Origin: Laburnicola sp. R22_1
Taxonomy: Eukaryota > Ascomycota > Dothideomycetes > Pleosporales > Didymosphaeriaceae
Assembly: GCA_014281115.1 (NCBI GenBank)
Contig: JACONQ010000013.1
Coordinates: forward strand, 1,292,501-1,356,500
Length of the DNA: 64,000 nucleotides
Reading direction: 5' to 3'
Part shown: one piece after another, positions 24,574 through 36,403 of the stretch
Position numbering within the stretch: the stretch's first letter is position 1
How the letters are laid out: every line of letters starts with the position of its first letter
The notes under the pieces: model-generated
Database searches by the model: none
What the model was told of the DNA's origin: nothing
Seen by the model: the letters and a program-made list of their open reading frames with translations, nothing else
Program-made: the position numbers and the translations under genes

Positions 24574-25833
24574 GACGACGGCGAGTTCAACGTTGACGCA
24601 CAGCCGACTTCGTGGGCAACTTGAATTGTTACTGGAGTAACTGTACTGTGTAATATATAAATCGGTCCGATCGGAGCATCGGTGATGTGCGACAAGGTGG
24701 AGGCTTAGCCGCGGTGAAGGTCCGTGTGCTTACATACCCCGTGGCACATCAGCACTGATTGGCTGGGCGCCTTACATGCACGCCGGAGGTTGCGAGGGCC
24801 GTTCCAAGTCTCGATTAGGAAGGCTTGCTCTTGTGGTGAGCATTGCTTTCGCACGGAAGGGTGTGGCCAACCGATTCTTGGGGCATATTGGGGCGAAAGC
24901 GTTGTCTCGAATGTGCGGCTTTTATTAATGAACCATGGGGTTAGTTGAACTGTGGAAGGCTGCACGGTGAGTAAACAGTCAGTATGGACGTTGCGACACG
25001 TTCAGTACAACACTGGTGTGCCTGGTATTGCTAATCATATATTTAGAGTACGTAGCAGTTGAAATGCGAATGGCTGCACGGATTTCAAACAGTAGTACAG
25101 GTGGTGGGCGTCGCAGGCGTATCTCTAGTTTAGGGCAAACAATATATCGACGAATCACAGAGACGAAGTGACACCAGGGCATCAGAACGTTCGGAAATGG
25201 CCTTAGCTATGGTCTCAGCCATGGTCTTTGTGAGGTTGTACCTGGACATGGTGTGGTGGCTTGCAGCATCCGTCACTGCTTACGGCAGGTGATATGAACC
25301 ATGCTAACCCAAACGAAGGTCAACCCAATCGACCACCTACACTTTTGCATATAGCCATACAAGACAGCATAGCATCAGAGTCGTTTAGAAAACGAATATC
25401 GTTCCGTACGCGTCTTTGTGCTCTCAGGCGTGGCCGATCGCTACGATAGGCGGCTGCGAGCCGTGGCTACTGACCTCTGTTTATGTTTTATGCCACCATC
25501 GGACTTTGGCTTCGACTTGCACTGCAGAGACTCTCGTACGCAATCAAAGTACGGAGATCAAAGCGTCTCCGCCGCAGAAGAATAGGCCCGAGTTTGACAA
25601 TACCGATGGTACTTAGGAGAATGCATCCAGAGCCACTCGCTCCCTTTCAGCTGCAAGAGCATTCGCTCACTTCGTTCTTTTTCCCATTCACTCGTTTTGC
25701 CCCTTTCGGTATTCACTCATTCATTCGTTTCTTCATCCATCCATTGTACCAGTCACTCCTTAGACTTTTGCACCGGTTGCACCCTTAACACGGTTGTACC
25801 TATAAACCTTTGTGACCTGCTGGTCCAGTAAAC
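24574..25833. other. intergenic 1.26 kb
   Basis: No gene seen. A TATATAAAT-like element lies near 24650 and TATAAACC at 25801, 33 bp before the ATG of the next gene. Confidence 0.5.
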
Positions 25834-27136
25834 ATGAGGGCTGGACAGTTCGCCCTTCTCCTAGTGGGCATCTTGTTCACCTTGAGCGATGCTCTTACGC
25901 TCCCCGACCTTAAGCAACCCCAGTAAGCAATCGTCTCCTCCATTATATTGACACATCTTCTGATTATCTTCAAGCCGCGGTGATGTCATTCAAGTAGACT
26001 GAAATACTACCCATGCCATCGAGGGCACTATCACAGACGTTGTGGTGGACCGTCTCGAGGCCCGAAGGAGTAGAGGAGGTTCTCGACCAGCTAGAAAGAA
26101 GCCAGCCCGGCCCGCCAGGAAGAAGAAGACTACCAAGAAGAAGCCCAAAGCCAAGAAGAAGGCCAACAAGAAGAAAACCAAGAAGCAAGGCAGCAAGAAG
26201 AAGGCTCCCAAGACGAAGAAGGGCACCAAAAAGAAGGCCAAAAAGGGCAAAGCCAGCAAGACAACCTCGGCCGCCGCATGCAAGTACACACCAAAAGCAG
26301 GCAAAGGCACCACCAAACCCGGCAAAGGCCTGGTACGCCGCGTCAACCCCGACCCCTGCCGCACCGACGACGAAAACGACAAAATCATGATCGAGAACTA
26401 CAAAATCGCCGCAGCAGCCGCCAAAAAGAAGAACCAGCCCGCCCTAAAAGCAAACCACATGTACCTCTTCCTCCTAAAGCAAGGCCCTAAGATGGGAGCC
26501 AAGCATCACTCCGTCATCCTAGGCAAAGTCATGAAAGTCGGCAACCAGCTCGGCATGGAAGCCACCATCCAACAGTTGGGCAAGCCGCCCCGTGACGGCA
26601 ATGGCAACGTCGTGAGGCATCCGGATGCGAAGATCTTCTGTGGCTCCGTGGTAGGCGGACAGTACCAAACGGGGCCGTATCAGCGGATCGAGTGCGCCAA
26701 AATGAAGGGCAAGTATAAGCTTGTTGGGAATGTGGGTCTGGAATTTGCAGACCCCGAACATTTTATTCAAAAGGGTATGTTTATATTTATCTCTCCCCCA
26801 CACGCTCCTTCCTTAGTATTGGTTCTCGCGCTAACGCTCCGCGCTCCAGGCGACGAGGTCTTCATGGCTGAAAAGCCATACAACGTCTTGACGTGGAACT
26901 GCCAGATCTACTCTAAGAACTTGATCAATGTTACGAAGCTCAAGCCTGGGCAGATGGTGGAACTTTCGGATGCGCAGGCGAAACCGAGTCGGCCGATTGG
27001 GACGGGGGATTGGTCGGATGATGACTCGGATTGGGGGGGTATGGATGGTGGGTGGAATCCTGAGGGTGGGTTTCGCGTTATTAATGCGGCGCCGATACCG
27101 CTTGGGCCGCAGAATCCGAGGATGGAGATTGATTAG
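25834..27136 (+). CDS. secreted Lys-rich protein, papain-like fold candidate
   Basis: Exon 1 25834-25922 encodes a signal peptide (MRAGQFALLLVGILFTLSDA). The second exon ends at 26774 and the third is 26850-27136, across a clean 75-bp intron (GTATGT, GCTAACG branch, CCAG). The start of exon 2 is uncertain. The nearest acceptor (25974) leaves an in-frame TGA at 26000-26002; acceptors at 26067, 26070 or 26073 keep frame and avoid it. The mature N-terminus is an extreme Lys tract (about 70 residues of KK, AKK and TKK). The globular part has KHHSVILGK and, about 130 residues later, NVLTWNCQIYSKNLI. This His-then-NCQ order resembles permuted papain-like folds (LRAT/PPPDE/NlpC type). A secreted effector or nucleic-acid-binding role is inference only. 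Confidence 0.6.
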
Positions 27137-28263
27137 GTGGAGGGGCGGGGAGGTGAATGATGGAATAGAGTACTTGAGCGGTTGAATGGTTCGAGGGCCC
27201 GCTTGTACGCTACATGTACGAGTAACGGGCGTGATATCTGTGCCATTGATGAATATCCAATGAATACGTTGTTGCATTGTCATAGTCGCGACTCTTCCAC
27301 TAATCAAAAAATGGTGATGAGGAGACATTTCTCCGTTCAATCGCTCATACAAATTTATAGTCCACTCAGCCTTTATAGACCGGAAAACTAAGCACACTGA
27401 GCTACGGTGTAGCGACCAGAAGAAAGGCTATATAAAAAAGGCGTGAAAGTGTTAATCGTGGCGCAAAATTCAAATACAACATGAGGAGTAGACTACTAGG
27501 TAGGGTTGATTCTTTTCCGATGCACTAATCATGGTAGTGCAGGGATAGTATATGAAAAAAACGATAATACTAACAGCGCTCTTAAAACCTCCTTTACAAA
27601 ATCCCTACCATAGCATTCCTCATAGACCACGCTACCAACAGCCCAACGACCTATCCCTCCCTCCCTCCCTTCAACCCTATCCAACGACACGTGAAACAAC
27701 TTGCCTTAATCCCATAAAACCAAGTAAAGTAGCACATATCGTAACACTATTCATTCATTCATTCATTCATCATATCCATTTATAGTCAACTTGACCTTTT
27801 ACAGATTATGAGACTGAATCGTAAACCTAGTATTCCTATTGCTATCCACACTCTACACTCTACACTCTACACCACACACCTTCCCCTCTACCCACAAACT
27901 TTGCACATGAAGGAAGGATTGCCTGCCGATAACCCAAGATAAAAAGACCTAGACGCCAGGTATGAACAGTGTAACACTAGGGCGTAAGCACGCGCTGTCG
28001 CTCGGCTAAAGCCCACACAAAAAATCAAAGTGGTATCCCGCATAACGAAAGAAAAAAGCGTAAATGCCATCCAAAAAAAAAAAAAAAAAAAAAAAAAAGA
28101 GTGCTTGGAAAAGAGGAAGCAATGTCGTGAGCCGTGGAAGAGATGTCGGAGAATCGTAGCTGCATAGCTGGCAGAAGGCGGTGAGGAGAGCCCTTAAATC
28201 CGGCGGTGAGTGAGTAGCGTCGAGCGAGGCGAAAAGCGGGGGCCCGACGAGCCCATGTATCGC
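27137..28263. other. intergenic with simple repeats
   Basis: AT-rich. Holds (ATTC)5 at about 27749, (ACTCTAC)3 at about 27850 and a pure A26 run at 28073-28098. No gene seen. Confidence 0.6.
28073..28098. repeat. A26 homopolymer
   Basis: An uninterrupted run of 26 A. It has no cDNA-like ORF upstream and no flanking direct repeat that I could see, so a simple expansion is more likely than a retrocopy tail. Confidence 0.9.
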
Positions 28264-28549
28264 TCACAACTCATCGAGCTGGAACTCGAGCGCAACGTCT
28301 TCGCTGCACTCGGAGCAGTAGTAGTTTGAGAAGCCGCCGCATTCGACCGTCATGTTCTTGCACATGTCGATGCTCCATGCGTCGTACGAGTAGCCCGAGA
28401 GGAGGCGGTTGTGGCACACTTCGATGCTGTTAGCCCTGTGCGACTTGACTGTCAGTGTAGCTCGGTGGAAACTTTGCGATGCGAGGGAGTCAGTACCAGA
28501 TGTAGTAGTCATGGTTGCAGTAGTACCACGAGTAGGTGTATGAGCACAT
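28264..28549 (-). CDS. tiny Cys/Tyr-rich protein, MC-start type
   Basis: Exons 28549-28497 and 28426-28264; 71 aa. Intron is 70 bp, phase 2, donor GTACTG, acceptor AACAG. The spliced protein starts MCSYTYSWYYCNHDYY and then has evenly spaced cysteines (IEVCHN, DMCKN, VECGG, YYCSEC), a pattern suggesting a small zinc-binding or disulfide-knotted fold. The C-terminus is acidic (EFQLDEL). No signal peptide is seen. It resembles the Met-Cys small proteins common in Pezizomycotina. Function unknown. Confidence 0.6.
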
Positions 28550-30187
28550 TTTTCGGCGGAGTTGAAATGGGTTGGCGCGTGTCGCGTTATCGGTCAGTGG
28601 TGGACTGAGGATGCTCCGCGTATGAGGATGTGTATATGGAGTGAGTGTCTGGTGTCAATGTCAGCTATGTTGTGCTTGCTGTTGTAGATATTTCGCGACC
28701 GATGCGTTCTACAGTATTTCCAGAATTCGAGTCCAAAGTTCGAGACCCGAAGAAAGATGTTACGATTGCTCAGCTCAACCAGGCTGAATGGACACAAGAC
28801 AGTGGGTGATACTCACTTAGAAAACCAAAGGTAGACGATATGCGCAATTCTATGCTTGCAAGCCTAACTACAAGAAAGCAATCTGTCGATGATGCAAGTA
28901 CAATCTGAAACCGTATATATGCCCTTCTTTCCCTTCCGAAATCTTATATCTTCAAGCGACCTAACATTCAGTGATTGGCTAATTTATGACTGACAACAAA
29001 GGTTCTTTGTCGAATTCCACGAGGGAAGAAAGCCGACTTTATACGGGCGCCCTTTGTCTGACCCCCGTGGAGCTCGGACCGCAGGTCCCATGCACTGGGT
29101 CCAAGATGCTCCCCGGATTACCTTCCCTTGATAGGCTTGATTAACGTGAAGCGAATACACGCAGCCTCCTCTGCTTTGTCTCCGAGAACCGGCAAGTGGA
29201 CCCTGACCTGACACCCCCTGCAGGGCCCTGCATTCGTTCCATCTAGCCTTGGTCCAACCAGCAAGAGTGGTTGTCACTACGCCGAGAGACCTCCAGGTGT
29301 GCGGCTCAAAGAAGGAATGGTTACAAGCCTAAGCGGTCGGCCGGTCTTTCACTCGCGTGCGTAAAACAGTCAGATGTAGCCTCTTTTACGTGGCCCATGA
29401 TAAGCAAGCCGCCGACATGAGTTGCTCGCATAGACGAGAAGATTTGAAATCATATTCGTAATCCGTTCCTCTCACCATACGGTATGCATGCAGAAATTCC
29501 AGCCAACCCCGCGACCCCACTACTCATGGCCAAATAATTGCCCCCGTTCGTGGTCTCTCCACCACACTGACTGATAAACGGCTATATCCTTCCGTCGTAC
29601 GATCATCGATGAGGCCGCCAATAAGGTTATCGATAAACGCTAATGCAGGGCTACATTCGCGAGCTGGCCCTCACCGCCTTGCGCCCAGCGCCTCCAGACT
29701 GTCCAAAAGTGCTGTGCCAGCGCCACAGCTTGCCAACATGGATGCTGGAACCGAGTGCTTCCGGTCAGCCTCACTCTTCCCTATTGGGCAGCTCCTCGGG
29801 TTGGAGCAACGCCGTTCGCTGCTTGGAAAGTCGGAGAAAGATCCGGAGAGATAGGATATCACGTCGGGCCGATCCAGGATACCATGAACGATGAGGGGCC
29901 ATCTTGCACTTCGGAGCCGTGGTTGCTTGGGATTATAACTGATCCTATCATGTATTTCTGTACAAAATATAAAAGCACTTTTCAGTAAAGGACGCTTGGG
30001 CGGTTAAATGCACATAGTTATCTGACCATGCTTGGTGTGAATGTTCGTATTCGACATGAAGATGGAGCCATGACTGCCTCAAAATGTGGACCATGTATAC
30101 GTAAACTGTACCTAACATCATGACCTTTTTAGCAACCCTGGATATGAAACGCCGTGCTGTATGGAAACCCGTTCATGATGCACCGCC
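28550..30187. other. intergenic 1.6 kb
   Basis: No ORF with support on either strand. Between the tiny Cys-rich gene and the 3' end of HEM2. Confidence 0.5.
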
Positions 30188-31361
<1,174 letters not shown>

Positions 31362-32591
31362 GGCGTAGGGGTGTCAGGGTGAACAGGAGAGAGTAGAGTA
31401 TCAACGGGCGAGAGGGTTGGGCTGGGAGCGCGGAATGGAGGCGTCGTGGTTGCAAGAAAGATGGCCGAAAGCCGTTGCCGCTGGGGCCGAGGCTGGACTT
31501 CTGCTTTACTCCGAACCTCGTGCGGCTCTCGATTCGTAGCAAGTCTCTATATGTCGGAAAGGAGCATAGCCGGCGTAAAAGATACCCAAAAACAAGCTTC
31601 TAGCAAACATTGAACGAAAAAAAGAGTGTCGAACGAGCGGGTGCGCAAAAGCCCCTCCGAGCTTTCTCCTGTCTGAGTAATCGCGCGCCCTTATTGGCTG
31701 GCATGATGCGGATGAAGGATGCTCCACGCGACAATGGCCACTGTTTCTACCTTCATGAGAATCCCCACACAAGCTATGCGGCTCCTATCGTTGCTTTCGT
31801 CCATGTCAAAGCTCACTTCGTTTGTCTACCTAGAGCAGATTTCAGAGTGTTTGTCATTTGTACCCCTCCGACGAACGCCCTTTCCACTTTCCACTGCACC
31901 TTTGATATCTGAACGACTCTTCGAGCAGTTTTGTAGCGGAACCCCAGCACAATGTTGGCCTTAAGCTAACAACGATTTACTCTGTGAAAACGTGCAGCAT
32001 CATGGAGCTCCTTTCAATGTCCCGTGGAGCCAGTAACCCTTCAAATGCCCTATCCTCCGCCGGGAACTGCCAACATATTGGGAAGTCTACGCAGCTACAA
32101 CCTATGCATGGTGCAATTCGACGCAGACAGGAATAAGCGGTTTTCAGAGTACAGGAAATTTGCGAGCTCGCTGCTGTAGTCGGGTGTTAATCTTGCGGCT
32201 TGCCTTGGTGTAAGCCCTTCTTCACCACTGATTTCAACTGTCAACACCGCCATTCACCTCTACAGTCGTTTTGTTGGACGAGCAACGGAAACGGGCAACT
32301 ACGCGATTTTTATCACAACAAAGCGAGCGTGCGTGTCAACCCTTCCCTCTCTTCAACCACAACATCGCACATTTCCCTCAGCAAGCGTACCTCGTCAACG
32401 CGTACCGTACCGGCACCTGCAACTGCTTCAATCGCACAACCGTCATCTGTCTGAGGGCCTCTGCTAATTCGTCACTTTTAACAGTGGGCACTGTGGGCTT
32501 TTGACGCCCCGACCTTCTACTTCTGGGCTTCTGGGCTTCTGGGCTTCTGGACGCATTATCATCAACAAATCGCCTCCCCGAAACCAACATC
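31362..32591. other. divergent intergenic region with 5' repeat
   Basis: Upstream regions of HEM2 (minus) and the CRIB gene (plus). (CTTCTGGG)4 lies at 32520-32550, about 40 bp before the CRIB ATG and so probably in its 5' leader. No gene seen. Confidence 0.55.
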
Positions 32592-33104
32592 ATGTATTCG
32601 ATTCCGCACCACAAGTCCCGCCATCTCCTTCCGATCAACAGCATGCTCTTCCGATCAAAGTCGTCCATGCACGTAGGCTCAATCTCCAAACCCGACATCT
32701 ACACCAAGTCTGACACTGACGCTGCTCTCAATGAAGAGCGGGATGATGAGATCACCGCTCTCCCCTCGGCCAAGTTCCTCCGTCGCCAGCAGAAGGCGGA
32801 AGATCTGGCGTCGTCGTCCTTGGGAGTCCAGCAGTCGGTCGAGATGTCGCCGGAGGTCAAGAAATCCAAGAGCATGACGGGTCTGCTTGGCGACAAGAAG
32901 AAGCCGTCCCTTTGGGGACGCTTCGTCAGGGCTCTCAAAAAGCCCTTCAAGAAGGAGAAGAAGGCGGGCAAGGGCAAGGAGCCGGTCGAGGAGAGGGAGC
33001 TGGTCATCGGTGGCCCAACGGACTTCCAGCATCTGCAGAGCGGCGCTGACTGCTTGTCCCCGGCCGACGATGCGGAATCCGAGTGGGAGACCATCCGCTC
33101 TTAG
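32592..33104 (+). CDS. small CRIB/PBD-motif protein
   Basis: Intronless, 170 aa. The N-terminus is basic (HHKSRHLLP, FRSKSSMHVG), the middle helical and charged, then comes a strongly basic stretch (LWGRFVRALKKPFKKEKKAGKGK). Near residue 140 is VIGGPTDFQHLQSG, which fits the Cdc42/Rac-binding CRIB consensus I-x-x-P-x-x-F-x-H-x-x-x-G, although the second His of the consensus is Gln here. Membrane-binding basic residues just before a CRIB are usual in Cdc42 effectors. There is no kinase domain, so it may be a small adaptor or competitor for Cdc42/Rac. The stop lies 154 bp from the left target duplication of the hAT element. Confidence 0.7.
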   Translation: MYSIPHHKSRHLLPINSMLFRSKSSMHVGSISKPDIYTKSDTDAALNEERDDEITALPSAKFLRRQQKAEDLASSSLGVQQSVEMSPEVKKSKSMTGLLGDKKKPSLWGRFVRALKKPFKKEKKAGKGKEPVEERELVIGGPTDFQHLQSGADCLSPADDAESEWETIRS

Positions 33105-33258
33105 TGTCCCCTCCAAATCTTTCTGTGCGTATCTCCATCATCGCGATACCTCATCCAAAGGTCACTCACATCCTTTTCGGCACACTAACATCCTCCAGGT
33201 ACGATACCTATTTATACGACTGGCACAGGCGTTACCATGATGATGGTCAGGGTACTGT

Positions 33259-33266
33259 GTTACCCC
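33259..33266. repeat. hAT target-site duplication, left
   Basis: GTTACCCC, repeated exactly at 36368-36375. Eight bp is the duplication length of the hAT superfamily. Confidence 0.95.
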
Positions 33267-33284
33267 CAGAGTTGCTAACAGTCA
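33267..33284 (+). repeat. hAT terminal inverted repeat, left
   Basis: CAGAGTTGCTAACAGTCA; pairs with 36350-36367 with one mismatch. Confidence 0.93.
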
Positions 33285-33448
33285 GGTAAGTCAGTCTCGC
33301 GGGTCTTACCTGGGTTGACCTGTAAGGGGGGGGGTCCCTGGAGTTGACCTGATCGAACTGGTGTACGTTGGGGGGCCAAACTGACCTGGTGATTGGCCTG
33401 ATTGATGATATTGTATAAAAAAAAAGTGGGGCATCTATGGTGTTGACC

Positions 33449-36012
33449 TTATATATAAGCCTCCGGGGCCCAAGACCCCAAATGATACCTCTCCTCTAGC
33501 ACCTGCTCAGAGAGATCTGTACTGTTAGCTAGAGTACGGTTGACGTCCGTAAACCCAGCTTTTATCCAAGATCGTACGCACTGAGTTGCGGAGACTAGCT
33601 GGGGACCTTGTTTACGCCTTTTGGGTTCCATCATGTCGCCTGTCTCTGAGAAGACTCTCTCACAGTAACAAGAGGACGCTGGGATCGATAGCATGTCTAT
33701 CGCGAGCTTTGACAGGTCCGGGTAGCCGTCTCGCATGCCCAGCCAGTAAGTAATCGGGTCCTGGGCAAGCGGGTGATCAATCGGGAGGTAAGGTTCGTCA
33801 GTATACCACCGCTCGTACTCATCTGAACAGTTAACAGCTGGGCTGGCGCTGAGGCGTACGGGCTTTGTGAGACCTTCTGTAAACGCGTCGATATTTAATA
33901 CCTTTGCTCTCTTGCGCGGGGAGAGTTGACAGCACCCGTATTCTTGGCCTTGTACGTATCCCAGAGCTCCTTGAACTGAGCCTTGCCCTTGGCGAGCCAC
34001 GTCGGGTTCTCCTCACCCCAGGCGTTGACAAAATAGTGCTTGTAATAAGGGTGGAGAGACGTCGCCGTAAAATAGGCAGGTGAGTCTTCAAGCTTAGCGT
34101 AGTACTTTGCAAGTTTCTTGTGCGCCAGCCGGACGTTGATTATTATATGGTCCTCGGGAGCGTCGTCCTTATCAAAATCAACGTCGGCCCACTGGGTCGC
34201 CAGAGCTTCAAAGTGATTGAGGAGATACTCAAAGGTCGGGTATACCTCATAGATGGCCCCAAAACGTCCAGAGAAGCCGCGCCCTTCAAGTCTCTTGGTG
34301 GCCTCCTTCAACGGCTGGAGGACATGTACGTACTGGGTAATTACTTGCCATTCTCCAGAGGTGAGCCCGGAGGACCTCATCCATTCAGGTACGTCGGCTG
34401 GCGTCTCTGTCTGACGCCCTCGACGCGTTGCGTAGTCGGAGCGCGTTTTTGTGATATGCCACTCCATATACGCGTTGATAGTGGAGTGGAGTATTATAGC
34501 CCTCTCAAAGGTGTCGCAAAAGGAGTTCCACCTTGTAACAACGGGCTTGACGGGCTCTAGAAGCTTGACGGGTTTCCTGTTACCCTCTGCGCGTTCAGAC
34601 TCAAAAATAGTGCGCTGAAGCTGGTTGAACAAGTCGTACTGCTGGGGAGTACGTATTGAGTGGAGGACGTCGACGAGCACCCCCAATGGGCCCTTCTGAC
34701 GCCACTCACGCATGAGCTTCTCCTCCTCCGCCGTCTGATTGTCGTCGTTATCAAAAACGTCCTTGTCAACCCCAAATATCACCGTCTGACCCGTCAAGTT
34801 GAGCGAGTGGGGTGAGCAGCGCAGACGGCGTTCGACCGCGTTGAAATTAAACTCTTGGGCTAGGCAGTTAACAGTAGTATCGTTATTGGCAGCATTATCA
34901 AGAACAAAGTAGCCCACTGAGGACGCGTCAATGCCGAACTTTGTCAGCGTCTGTTTGACAACCTCCGCCATCCTTTTTCCTGTATGGGCGCCAGCCAGCT
35001 GGGGCAGGGCGAGAGGCAGGTCGCAGATCCGTCCTTGGGCGTTGACGTAATGGCAGACAATCCCCATAAAGGCCTTCTTGCCACCTTTGACAGACCAGCC
35101 GTCAAAACTGAAGTGGACCTTGCCCAGCGCGTGAGACAGCTCGCGTTGAACTAACGGCGCCAGGTAATCGTAGAGGCGCAGTATATACGCCGAGACGCTC
35201 TGGTGGTTCTTCCATATCGCCATTTCTGCCTCAGGGTTGGCAACCCGGAGGAGGGCTCGAAAGGTTGGCGATTCAAACTCGCTGAGAGGATGGTTGTTCT
35301 CGACAAGCCAGCTGACTGCCGCCAGTCGAAAACACTGTATATTGAAGTTACCCAGCGCGTTCGCAACGTCCTGCGACACCTCCATCCCGGCGCCTGTCAA
35401 CCCACGGAGAGTACGCTGGCCAGCCTCCAGCCCGACAGACTCGCGCCCAGGGCGAGTTATCGCGTGTCCTGTACGGAGCGTCTCAAGGTGAGACCAAGCT
35501 GACGACGTTGAGCTTGTTACGTCGTATATACCCCTACTTGCAAACCCAATACTCCTGTGAACGTGGCAGTACTGACAGACAAAGAAAATACGCGTTGGGC
35601 ACTTGCGCAGAGCTACTCGATAGCCGTAGTTGTATATCAGCGACTTCTTACTCCTCTGCGTCCGCAAAGGCTTCATGTACGGCCCCAGTCGCGTCCAGTC
35701 GATCCCATCAAAGTTATCCTCGTACCCAGCATCGTACTCAGTATCGACAGCCTCGGGGGCTTGGGCGGAGGGCGCAGTGGGTGCAGTGGGCGCAGTAGGT
35801 GCGACAGCAATGGAAATATCTGTATAGGCGTTATGTGACTCCGCCGCCCGATCTCTAAGCTCTACCTCGAAGGACTGGGTGTCCTGGGTCGACTGGGAAT
35901 CTTTGGCGACGTTAGACAGAGATTCAGCAGTGAGCGAGGTAGCTGGTGTACTAGGCGCCTCCTGTTGCCCCTGCCGTCTTTTTGAGCCCCGGCCGCGTCG
36001 ATTTGAGCTCAT
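33449..36012 (-). pseudogene. hAT transposase, frameshifted
   Basis: The ATG at 36012 opens a 705-codon frame ending at 33895; the next frame continues to 33449. Seen in order: a disordered N-terminus with an Ala-Pro-Thr repeat; a BED-like zinc finger (CQYCHVHR...HLETLRTGH); RNase-H-like core pieces with FSFDGWSVKGG (first Asp), YFVLDNAANND (second Asp), CSPHSLNL and TRWNSF; then, after the break, the hAT dimerisation domain with YPDLSKLAIDMLSIPASSCYCERVFS, which holds the catalytic-region Glu. Both frames encode SPR at the switch (near 33914-33920, CGCG), which suggests a 2-bp GC duplication. I found no intron that repairs it. As it stands the copy lacks a fused C-terminus and is probably inactive, unless the shift is an assembly error. 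Confidence 0.88.
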
Positions 36013-36349
36013 CTAACGGGTATACTGATGGATATTGACGAGTATGTGGGTAGGTGCAAGGTCTGGGAGCACCGACGGAGATTTCAGGTGTACGGCTGAT
36101 TACCCAATTAGGAAATAATCGGCAAGCTAAAACACCAAATATTCGCCAAAATATCGATATTTGATGATTTTTCCAGCTTCAAAAACTACTCCGGGAACCC
36201 TCTGCGGGGGCCCAAATCACCAGGTTGGTCAGTTTGATCAATCAGGCTCAAGGCCGGCACCTTATTTGCCTACTAATTTGTATGAGCCAATGGTTGACTG
36301 ATTGAATTGACGCTTGGCAGTAAACCGAGCGGACTAACTGCTACCTGAT

Positions 36350-36367
36350 TGATTGTTAGCAACTCTG
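36350..36367 (-). repeat. hAT terminal inverted repeat, right
   Basis: Reverse complement reads CAGAGTTGCTAACAATCA, matching the left end at 17 of 18 positions. Confidence 0.93.
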
Positions 36368-36375
36368 GTTACCCC
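36368..36375. repeat. hAT target-site duplication, right
   Basis: GTTACCCC, identical to 33259-33266. Confidence 0.95.
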
Positions 36376-36403
36376 CGGACATGTAATACCAATTCAAAAT
36401 AGT

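Larger units (their letters stand above)
33267..36367 (-). mobile_element. complete hAT DNA transposon, 3101 bp
   Basis: Bounded by 8-bp duplications GTTACCCC and by imperfect terminal inverted repeats: CAGAGTTGCTAACAGTCA at the left end and, in reverse complement, CAGAGTTGCTAACAATCA at the right (17 of 18 match). Subterminal motifs such as TTGACCTG, CTGATTGAT and CCTGGTGATT(T)GG are repeated near both ends, as expected for transposase-binding sites. It carries one transposase reading right to left. The insertion site is the 3' flank of the CRIB gene. Intact ends and an exact duplication argue for a fairly recent insertion. Confidence 0.95.

Noticed and set aside
28073..28098. A26 as the tail of a retroposed cDNA
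   Set aside because: No processed coding sequence or target duplication next to it.
33890..34000. Intron repairing the hAT transposase frame
   Set aside because: The only GT...AG pair of plausible length (about 45 bp) returns to the same frame; others are too short.
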